The translations under genes and the position numbers were made by a program. The notes under the pieces are model-generated. The model did not search any database. It saw only the letters and a program-made list of their open reading frames with translations, and was not told the origin of the DNA. This document shows positions 5,861 to 11,491 of a stretch of DNA of 12,161 bases, one piece after another. Within the stretch, counting starts at the first letter, position 1, and every line of letters starts with the position of its first letter. The stretch lies in the NCBI GenBank assembly GCA_025454445.1, contig JALOOK010000061.1, positions 1-12,161 of the forward strand, read 5' to 3'. Origin of the DNA: Oscillatoria sp. Prado101. GTDB taxonomy: Bacteria; Cyanobacteriota; Cyanobacteriia; Cyanobacteriales; Oscillatoriaceae.

Positions 5861-7930
5861 GTGGCATCTATTTATCAAATCATCAGACGAGAAGTGAACC
5901 CATTTGACTCTACAACGTTTAGACCTGGTAACTTTTGGCAAGAGCAGCAAGATTCGGCGCTCACGGTTGAGTCGATTCACCAGGGTGTGGTTGCGGAAAT
6001 AGAGGAAGTTCTCGACAAAGTGGCCAAAGACCAACGCACTCGCACACTCCTGCTTGCCGGCGATTCCGGTTCCGGCAAAAGTTATCTGTTAGGCCGGCTG
6101 AAACGGCTGTTTAACTCGAAAGCCTTTTTTGCCTATATCGGGCCTTGGCCAGACAGTGACTTCATCTGGCGTCACACTCTGCGCAATACGGTTGACAGCT
6201 TAATGTGCGTCCCCGATGGCAAACAAGAATCCCAGCTGTTGCTGTGGCTCAAGAGTTTGCCGGCGTTACTAAAAGAAAACCCCATCAAGCAGCTGCTGGG
6301 TGAGCGGCAATTTTTTATCCAGCACTTAAAGAGCACTTACCAAAAGGGCATCTACAATGCTAATGAATTTTTTGGCGTGCTCTACGCTCTCACCAATCCG
6401 GAACTGTACCCTTTAGCTTGTGACTGGTTGAAAGGAGACAACTTGGATGACGAAGCTCTCGCTGCTTTGAAGGTTAAACGCGCCATCGAGACAGAAGAGA
6501 TGGCGCGAAGCATTCTGGCGAATTTTGGCCTAATTTCTGTAGCCACTCAGCCGATTGTGCTGTGCTTCGACAATCTCGATAACATCGACCGGGCGCTGGA
6601 TGGATTTATCAATCTGCAAGCCCTGTTTAATGTCAACTCGATTCTTCACAACCAAAAGCTGAAGAATTTTATGGTGATTGTCAGCATTGTCACGAATACT
6701 TGGAAGGAAAACTCCAAGCGCGTCCAGCCGGCGGACAAAGCCCGACTGGATTTGGAAATTCGCCTGCAACCGATTAATATAGAGCAAGCGGAGGCGCTGT
6801 GGGCGAGCCGACTTTATCCCCTGCACCGGCAAGCCAACCCCAAACCACCATCGGCGATTTACCCCTTAAGCCGCAAACATTTAGAGGAAAAATTTCCCGG
6901 TGGCAAAACCCGCCCCCGCTATGTGCTGATGCTGGGTCGCCAGCTGTTCCAAGAAGCAAAAACTAAGGGGCAGGTAGAGAGTTACTGGGATGCCGGTGAT
7001 GACCCGCTAGACCCGCTGGCCGCTTTTCAATTGCTCTGGCTCAAGGAATTCAGTAAAATTGAGGAAAAGATTTCTCGCATCCGCCAGATTTCGGCACCGG
7101 AGTTGATTCAGATGTTGCGAGAAGCTTTAGCAGCTTTGCAAGTGCACGGGATTATGCCGAAACTTTTGCCCAGCCAAACTTATGCCAGCTATTCCCTCAG
7201 CTATCACTTACCGCTACAGCTGGGACGAATCGGGGTTGTCTGGACAGAAGACCCGAACTTAACGAGCTTTTGCAATATGATGAAGGCTTGTCAGAAGGCG
7301 GTGAGGGACAATCTGTGCCAGACTATATATCTGTTTCGGGCTGAAGATGTGGGATCGCCGAAAAACCAGGGGTATAAACTCTACAGTCAATTTTTCACCG
7401 GCACCCCCCACCGTCACCTGGTTCCCGATATGACTTCTGTCCACTATCTGGCAACTTACCACAATTTCGTCAATGCGGCTTGTGCCGGCGAGTTGGTGGT
7501 GGGAGACCGCACTCCCAATTTGAGCGAGTTAGAAGTTTTGATTCGCAAGTCAAAGGTTTTGCGGGACTGTCCTTTATTGCAGAAATTAGGGATTTTTACG
7601 GGTTCTACCTACGACATCCCCTTCCAGCAGCCGGCGGGAGACAGCACCGGCACTCCTGCAATACCGGCACGCCAACGGCGAGGAAATGCTGGGCGCAAGA
7701 ATCTCGCTCAGCCGTTTAAGGAAGTTAAGGAGTTTTTGTTGAATTTGATGAAAACTCAGAAGATGATGGGGCGCACGGTTCTGGTTCAGAATGCTGTGGG
7801 GCAATTTCCTTTGGTGGGGGAATCTCAGGTTGAGGAATTGATTGAGCAGCTGTGTCAGGAGAATCACATATTGATTCTGGAACCCGACGCGCCGGTGGAG
7901 GCGCAATTGGTTTGTTTGGTGAGTAAATAG
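5861..7930 (+). CDS. P-loop (AAA-type) ATPase, paralog 2
   Basis: 689 residues, closely similar to the preceding gene over nearly its whole length, with the key positions in the same register: Walker A GDSGSGKS at 67-74 and Walker B IVLCFD ending at D237, then NLDNID. It lacks the APAV repeat linker, having a short VESYWDAGDDPLD segment instead. It has its own insert at about 583-620, a Pro/Gly/Arg-rich loop (QQPAGDSTGTPAIPARQRR...), where paralog 1 has only a few residues. The C-terminal winged-helix-like tail (VGESQVEELIEQLCQENHILIL) is kept. The start is GTG at 5861, preceded by GAGGTGA (5850-5856) at a 4-nt spacing and matching the paralog's first codons; an upstream TTG at 5813 lies in the hairpin element and is rejected. 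It probably acts with paralog 1 and the winged-helix protein; the substrate is unknown. It ends facing the minus-strand parB-like gene. Confidence 0.88.
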   Translation: MASIYQIIRREVNPFDSTTFRPGNFWQEQQDSALTVESIHQGVVAEIEEVLDKVAKDQRTRTLLLAGDSGSGKSYLLGRLKRLFNSKAFFAYIGPWPDSDFIWRHTLRNTVDSLMCVPDGKQESQLLLWLKSLPALLKENPIKQLLGERQFFIQHLKSTYQKGIYNANEFFGVLYALTNPELYPLACDWLKGDNLDDEALAALKVKRAIETEEMARSILANFGLISVATQPIVLCFDNLDNIDRALDGFINLQALFNVNSILHNQKLKNFMVIVSIVTNTWKENSKRVQPADKARLDLEIRLQPINIEQAEALWASRLYPLHRQANPKPPSAIYPLSRKHLEEKFPGGKTRPRYVLMLGRQLFQEAKTKGQVESYWDAGDDPLDPLAAFQLLWLKEFSKIEEKISRIRQISAPELIQMLREALAALQVHGIMPKLLPSQTYASYSLSYHLPLQLGRIGVVWTEDPNLTSFCNMMKACQKAVRDNLCQTIYLFRAEDVGSPKNQGYKLYSQFFTGTPHRHLVPDMTSVHYLATYHNFVNAACAGELVVGDRTPNLSELEVLIRKSKVLRDCPLLQKLGIFTGSTYDIPFQQPAGDSTGTPAIPARQRRGNAGRKNLAQPFKEVKEFLLNLMKTQKMMGRTVLVQNAVGQFPLVGESQVEELIEQLCQENHILILEPDAPVEAQLVCLVSK

Positions 7931-7971
7931 TAGGGTGCGAAAGTTGCAGCCGGATCGACCCCACCCCCCAA

Positions 7972-7997
7972 CCCCCTCCCCGCAAGCGGGGAGGGGG
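7972..7997. terminator. 12-bp GC-rich hairpin between convergent genes
   Basis: CCCCCTCCCCGC and GCGGGGAGGGGG pair perfectly around an AA loop, 42 nt after the stop of the second ATPase gene and before the convergent parB-like gene. The position fits a bidirectional terminator; the sequence is also a common dispersed repeat in filamentous cyanobacteria. A short TTT (8009-8011) follows on the plus strand, with no longer U-run. Confidence 0.55.
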
Positions 7998-8039
7998 AGT
8001 CAGAGGGGGTTTCCCTGAGTGAAAAAAATTTCAAAAAGT

Positions 8040-8072
8040 AGAAACCCGGTTTCTTAAAGAAACCGGGTTTCT
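8040..8072. terminator. Perfect 16-bp palindrome, likely terminator of the parAB-like operon
   Basis: AGAAACCCGGTTTCTT and AAGAAACCGGGTTTCT flank a single A, a perfect 16-bp inverted repeat 41 nt after the stop of the minus-strand parB-like gene. Each arm is itself nearly self-complementary (GAAACC-C-GGTTTC), so two small hairpins are an alternative to the long one. A near-identical palindrome lies at 10721-10749 just beyond another minus-strand gene, which supports a 3'-end role. No long U-run is present. Confidence 0.6.
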
Positions 8073-8113
8073 GGCCCAGATTCACAAATCATTTAGAATC
8101 GCTATAACTGGCG

Positions 8114-8827
8114 TCAGCTTTTTTCAAGAAGTGCAATCAGTTCATCTTTGTTGATTCTTGAATATCCCTTGATATTCCGTTTTTTCGCAATTGCTTTGAG
8201 TTCAGTTACTGTCATGCGGGCGTAGTTCGGCGCTGCGGTTTTAGTCGCTGGTGCGGATTTCGATGTTTGCACAGCTTCAGCTTCTCTCTCAGGTGCCGGC
8301 TGGCTGATTTCCACCAGTTCCAGTTGCTTTTTCACAGCATCTTCCACCATCCCCCTGAGAGATTGCTCCATTTTATGGCTGATGGCATCTAATTTATCCT
8401 CCAAGGATTTCCCCATTTGCAGCAGCAGATTTTTAATCTCTTGCATGTCCCCAGAAGAAGACATTAGGGAAGGTTGGGCTTCCATGCCAGAAGCAGCCGG
8501 CGAATGGCTGTCAGATGCTCGCATCCTCAGTGCTTTAATTTGCGCCAATAGGACTTCTTCATTGTCAGGATCAATGATAAATGCCCCGATCATTTCCCCC
8601 TTCCGAGGATCTATCTCCCTCGCTCTAGCAGCAACATGGTACTCAAAATCTCCGTCCACCACCTCGTAGGATTCCAAACTCGTCCTGCGAATAACGAGGG
8701 GATTAATAATTCCTTCCGCTTTTAAAATTAACTGGGCTGCCCGATTCAACTCCGACTCGGAAAAATTTGAGCGGGGAACCGCAGAGTTAATCTTTTTGAC
8801 AGCGACAAGTGCAGTTGATAGTTTCAT
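8114..8827 (-). CDS. ParB-like protein with Rho-N/SAP-like C-terminus
   Basis: 237 residues. The N-terminal ~95 residues follow the ParB/Srx fold pattern: INPLVIRR (41-48), YEVVDGDFEYHVAARA (54-69), then GEMIGAFIID. In canonical ParB the loop reads G-E-R-R-x-R-A and binds CTP; here it is GDFEYHVAARA (59-69), so the arginine pair is missing and CTP use is doubtful. Residues ~125-175 are a helical, coiled-coil-like segment (EIKNLLLQMGKSLEDKLDAISHKMEQSL). The last ~37 residues (MTVTELKAIAKKRNIKGYSRINKDELIALLEK) match the Rho-N/SAP-type helix-extension-helix that binds nucleic acid. The canonical ParB helix-turn-helix for parS is not apparent. Its ATG overlaps the stop of the ParA-like gene (ATGA, 8824-8827), showing translational coupling. 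It is probably the DNA-binding partner of that ATPase. Confidence 0.82.
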   Translation of the reverse strand: MKLSTALVAVKKINSAVPRSNFSESELNRAAQLILKAEGIINPLVIRRTSLESYEVVDGDFEYHVAARAREIDPRKGEMIGAFIIDPDNEEVLLAQIKALRMRASDSHSPAASGMEAQPSLMSSSGDMQEIKNLLLQMGKSLEDKLDAISHKMEQSLRGMVEDAVKKQLELVEISQPAPEREAEAVQTSKSAPATKTAAPNYARMTVTELKAIAKKRNIKGYSRINKDELIALLEKS

Positions 8828-10452
8828 TTAGCCAGTCCTATTGCTTTCAAAACTTCTTTAGCCAGCTGGTCAAATTCTTTCGCAGATTCGCCAAATGGCT
8901 GAAAATCAAACACAGACCTCGGGTCTGGGATCTGCAAGTCTCCTACATCCACCGTCTGTTCCAGGCACTTTGACAGATCCTCCCTTTGATAGATAATCGT
9001 ATCCATTACTTTCAAGTCGTACCGTTTTGGCACAATTTCTATATGTTTGGGCAGCGTGTATTCTCTGAATCGGGCATTCGTCGATATTTTACAAGGAAGC
9101 ACCCCCAGTATCTCTACAGGGTTCTTGCCGATAAACCTCCTAAACTCATTCGTCTTTTTCACGAAAGTTTTTACATTGACCAGACCCTGGTTGGCAAAGG
9201 GCTTCAGATCCGAAGGAACGATCAGGTAGTCAGCTGTAATCAGCGCAATCCGGGCGTAAAGGTTCAGCGATGGGGGCGTATCAATAATTACAATATCATA
9301 TTGCTCCGCTACATCCTTCAGTTTTTGCAGGAGGATCAGCTTGCTGTACTCCACTTGATTCAGCTCATTCTCATACTGCATCAAAGTGATGTGGGACGGC
9401 ACAACATCAATTTCCGGATCGTTATACTGAGATTTCTTAGCCACTTCGGAGATGGAGTAGAAATCTTCGGAACTTAAGACGTGACGGACATTGCAGTCTT
9501 TGATATCATCTAGATCCTCATCATCAAATTTTACCAGACCAGCGGCAAATGTCGTGTTGGCTTGGCTGTCCAAATCGATGACCAGGACTCTCTTGCCCTT
9601 TTTTCTCAGCGCAGCTGCTAGGTTGACCACAGTTGTTGTCTTGCCTACGCCACCCTTGTTGTGGTAAACTGCAATTATTTTCACAGTATTTTGCCTCTTG
9701 ACTTCGGAACTTGGTTCGCAGATGGGTTGCGGGTTGAGTTGAACCGGCTCAGGTGCAGGCTCAGGTGCCGGCTGAGGTGCTTCTACCTCCTCAAAAGTTT
9801 GCTGGGAGATGGGTTGATAGCGTTGCGCACCAGAAGGATGATTGAAACTTTTTCCACTCATCGAAAATCCCCTCTCGCTCCCCGTTGGGGGGTGGGGTTC
9901 TTCATCCCAAAAATGTGCGACGCCTGGTTGTGAGGAGAGTGGATTCGGCTGAGACTCTAACACTGCGGGAGACTCAAGAGCCGGTCTTGTCTTCAGGCTA
10001 TCTTTGCCAATTATAGCTTTAATCTCTTCAATTTTAGCCTCAACTGTTTTACCCTCACACTGAAATACTAGCCAGATATCATCATTAATTTTTTCATAGA
10101 TTCGGAGTTCTTTGCCATTCGTCAGCAGCCCGTACCGGATATTCAAGCTTGTCAGGTAACGCCTGAATTTACGGACATGCCGGTCTAATTTTTGCCGGGG
10201 GGACTTCGCCTCGATGACCACACTCAGGGGCGAGCTGGCATCCAGCACAAATGGCAGCCTTTGGGTGGCGAATGCCAAGAAATCTAAACGAATAGTCCCA
10301 AAACTGACTTCTTGATGCCAAGTTTCGGGAGGGTAGCCTAACTTCGGCAATAGATAGCTGACAATAAGTTTGCTTTCAACTTCGCTCTCGTTGCGGCAAA
10401 GCTCAGGATTGAAACTCAATTCTGACATGACTCTAAACGTGTGGAACCCCAT
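8824..10452 (-). CDS. ParA-type ATPase fused to an N-terminal HsdR-N-like (PD-(D/E)XK) nuclease domain
   Basis: 542 residues from the ATG at 10452, chosen because GGGAGAGG lies 11 nt upstream; ATG 10428 is a close alternative, and a GTG at 10563 would sit almost on the predicted transcription start. Residues ~20-130 match the type I restriction HsdR N-terminal domain: E26 in a helix, D57 in RLDFLAF, and E81/K83 in VVIEAKSP complete a PD-(D/E)XK site, followed by the family-typical LTNGKELRIYEK. A Pro-rich linker (~170-255) follows. The ParA domain has deviant Walker A KGGVGKTT at 266-273, VLVIDLDSQANTTF (A' motif) and VIIDTPPS with D391 (Walker B). ParA ATPases position DNA or large cargo on the nucleoid together with ParB. 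The usual N-terminal HTH of plasmid ParA proteins is replaced by the nuclease domain. It overlaps the parB-like gene by 4 nt. Whether it cleaves DNA is inferred from the intact residues only. Confidence 0.85.
   Translation of the reverse strand: MGFHTFRVMSELSFNPELCRNESEVESKLIVSYLLPKLGYPPETWHQEVSFGTIRLDFLAFATQRLPFVLDASSPLSVVIEAKSPRQKLDRHVRKFRRYLTSLNIRYGLLTNGKELRIYEKINDDIWLVFQCEGKTVEAKIEEIKAIIGKDSLKTRPALESPAVLESQPNPLSSQPGVAHFWDEEPHPPTGSERGFSMSGKSFNHPSGAQRYQPISQQTFEEVEAPQPAPEPAPEPVQLNPQPICEPSSEVKRQNTVKIIAVYHNKGGVGKTTTVVNLAAALRKKGKRVLVIDLDSQANTTFAAGLVKFDDEDLDDIKDCNVRHVLSSEDFYSISEVAKKSQYNDPEIDVVPSHITLMQYENELNQVEYSKLILLQKLKDVAEQYDIVIIDTPPSLNLYARIALITADYLIVPSDLKPFANQGLVNVKTFVKKTNEFRRFIGKNPVEILGVLPCKISTNARFREYTLPKHIEIVPKRYDLKVMDTIIYQREDLSKCLEQTVDVGDLQIPDPRSVFDFQPFGESAKEFDQLAKEVLKAIGLAK
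9869..9898. repeat. Intergenic-type G/C-tract repeat inside the ParA-like ORF
   Basis: The reverse complement of 9882-9898 (ACCCCACCCCCCAACGG) shares 14 nt with the intergenic stretch at 7958-7971 and 13 nt with the intergenic stretch at 3408-3420. Here it encodes part of the disordered linker between the nuclease and ATPase domains (EEPHPPTGSE). This suggests a dispersed repeat landed in, and was tolerated by, the linker. Confidence 0.55.
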
Positions 10453-10575
10453 TTGGTGGGATGCCTCTCCCTTGCGCACCGCGAACATTTTCTGACTCAA
10501 TCTCACCCATCCGCAACCTCTCGCCAGATCTATCTGCCTTCCTGAGATGCTCCCCGAGAACACCTCTTAAGTTTC

Positions 10576-10604
10576 ATATTATCCCTTAGAGCGATCTTTG
10601 GCAA
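10576..10604 (-). promoter_or_regulatory. Sigma70-type promoter of the parAB-like operon
   Basis: On the minus strand TTGCCA (10604-10599) and TAATAT (10581-10576) are separated by 17 nt. Transcription would begin near 10569, leaving a leader of roughly 115-140 nt to the ATGs at 10452/10428. This argues against the GTG at 10563 as start. Confidence 0.5.
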
Positions 10605-10605
10605 G

Positions 10606-10640
10606 ACCCTACTGTCACTTAAATTGCCTAGCTGTAGGGT
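10606..10640. promoter_or_regulatory. Inverted repeat ACCCTAC...GTAGGGT next to the parAB-like promoter
   Basis: ACCCTAC (10606-10612) and GTAGGGT (10634-10640) are perfect inverted copies with a 21-nt gap, starting 1 nt upstream of the -35 box of the parAB-like promoter. A candidate operator for autoregulation by the ParA- or ParB-like protein. The right arm is part of the word TAGGGTGCG that recurs at 7931 and 11304. Confidence 0.35.
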
Positions 10641-10642
10641 GC

Positions 10643-10660
10643 GTTCCCCCAAGGGGGAAC
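10643..10660. repeat. 8-bp hairpin GTTCCCCC-AA-GGGGGAAC
   Basis: A perfect stem with a 2-nt loop between the parAB-like promoter and the HHL1-like gene. It may isolate the operon from read-through or be another dispersed element. The whole 314-nt gap between 10452 and 10767 holds this hairpin, the promoter, the inverted repeat and the palindrome at 10721; no gene is seen there. Confidence 0.55.
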
Positions 10661-10720
10661 TACCCACTTACCGGCAAAACATATAACCGGCAATTTGTCA
10701 AGCCTTTACCCAGATACCAA

Positions 10721-10749
10721 AAACCCGGTTTCTTCAAGAAACCGGGTTT
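10721..10749. terminator. Perfect 14-bp palindrome after the HHL1-like gene
   Basis: AAACCCGGTTTCTT and AAGAAACCGGGTTT flank one C, 17 nt beyond the stop of the minus-strand HHL1-like gene. It is the same element as at 8040-8072, differing in the central base and in the outermost bases. The position after a minus-strand stop in both cases points to transcription termination or mRNA 3'-end protection. Confidence 0.6.
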
Positions 10750-10766
10750 CTCAACGCTCGGCTGGA

Positions 10767-11204
10767 TTAAGCCTGCTTCTTGAGCAGCGCCGAGAAACTG
10801 TCCTTCACCCGGTCGATCGCCTCTTGAATAAAGCCGGCGGGAGAAGGCTGGGGCTCAACCGCCAGCTCGATTGGCTCATCCGCAAAGTCAGCCCCCTTGA
10901 GCCGGTAGCCGTATTCCAGATTTTGCTGGTTCTTGCGCAGCACCGGAAACAGGCGAAAAGCCCCTTGGCGCAACTCTTCGGCGCTGTCGAAGATCGCTTT
11001 ATTAATCTGGCTGGACCGGCTCACCGCCAGAGATCCCACCGGATACCAGTTCTTCTTGTCCTGAATCCGAATGTAGATATTAAACTCTGGCATGCCGTCC
11101 GTCTTCATTTTTTCGTACTGCTGGGCGGCTTTTGCCCGTTTTTCAGCCCTTTGGCTCGATTTCTTAGGGGTCTGAACTTTGCCGAATCCAGTGCCGGTGG
11201 TCAT
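10767..11204 (-). CDS. HHL1-like small protein of cyanobacteria
   Basis: 145 residues from the ATG at 11204, which has an excellent Shine-Dalgarno AAAGGAG (11219-11213) at 8-nt spacing; an upstream extension in the same frame to 11441 looks non-coding. The N-terminus is basic and helical (KKSSQRAEKRAKAAQQYEKMKTDG). The core GMPEFNIYIRIQ..KNWYPVGSLAVSRSSQINKAIFDSAEELRQGAFRLFPVLRKNQ..LEYGYRLK matches, from memory, the cyanobacterial family related to plant HHL1, a thylakoid protein needed for photosystem II tolerance to strong light. No transmembrane segment is visible here, so a soluble or peripheral protein is expected. A housekeeping-type gene between two ParA-type loci, it ends before a long palindrome. 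The family name is moderately certain; the role in this organism is inferred. Confidence 0.7.
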   Translation of the reverse strand: MTTGTGFGKVQTPKKSSQRAEKRAKAAQQYEKMKTDGMPEFNIYIRIQDKKNWYPVGSLAVSRSSQINKAIFDSAEELRQGAFRLFPVLRKNQQNLEYGYRLKGADFADEPIELAVEPQPSPAGFIQEAIDRVKDSFSALLKKQA

Positions 11205-11259
11205 CGTGGTTGCTCCTTTGCGCTCTTTACAAAATTTTACATCATTTTCATAAATCTGG

Positions 11260-11285
11260 CAGCGGCGCAAAATATTGCGCTGCTG
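11260..11285. promoter_or_regulatory. Palindrome around GCGCAA-AATA-TTGCGC upstream of the HHL1-like gene
   Basis: The core arms GCGCAA (11265-11270) and TTGCGC (11275-11280) pair perfectly, and four further pairs beyond one G-T wobble extend the stem to 11 bp. It lies 56 nt upstream of the HHL1-like ATG, in the gap between this gene and the divergent ParA gene. A candidate operator or leader hairpin. The 287-nt gap holds no gene. Confidence 0.4.
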
Positions 11286-11381
11286 GGCGTGGGTGGGGTA
11301 AAGTAGGGTGCGTGCCAAAACGCCGGTTGGGCAAGTCCGCCACCAGACCAGCAAAGGTGCCGGCAAGCAGCCCCGACTGGC

Positions 11382-11410
11382 TTGGCCCGACGCCCTGACA
11401 GTGTTAATAT
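11382..11410 (+). promoter_or_regulatory. Possible promoter of the second ParA-type gene
   Basis: TTGGCC (11382-11387) and TAATAT (11405-11410) are 17 nt apart, leaving a leader of about 75 nt that contains a small hairpin (CTGCC-TCTG-GGCAG, 11422-11435). The -10 box and spacing are identical to the promoter proposed for the parAB-like operon. The match to consensus is modest. Confidence 0.35.
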
Positions 11411-11491
11411 TTATCAAACAGCTGCCTCTGGGCAGATCCACGAACTCTGCCCCGACTCAGCAGGGCCAGCATCACGCTTAGGACTCAACAG

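Noticed and set aside
8986..9477. 163-codon plus-strand ORF inside the ParA-like gene.
   Set aside because: Antisense to the conserved ParA domain; no domain, and codon content is explained by the opposite strand.
10453..10563. GTG at 10563 as start of the nuclease-ParA protein.
   Set aside because: It would lie about 6 nt from the predicted transcription start, and the added residues do not resemble the HsdR-N domain. ATG 10452 or 10428 is preferred.
8114..10766. Canonical parS (TGTTTCACGTGAAACA-type) near the parAB-like genes.
   Set aside because: No such sequence was seen on reading; the recurring GTAGGGT words are only a hypothesis for a substitute.
11205..11441. N-terminal extension of the HHL1-like ORF to 11441.
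   Set aside because: It runs through the palindrome and the promoter-like region, and ATG 11204 has a near-perfect Shine-Dalgarno sequence.
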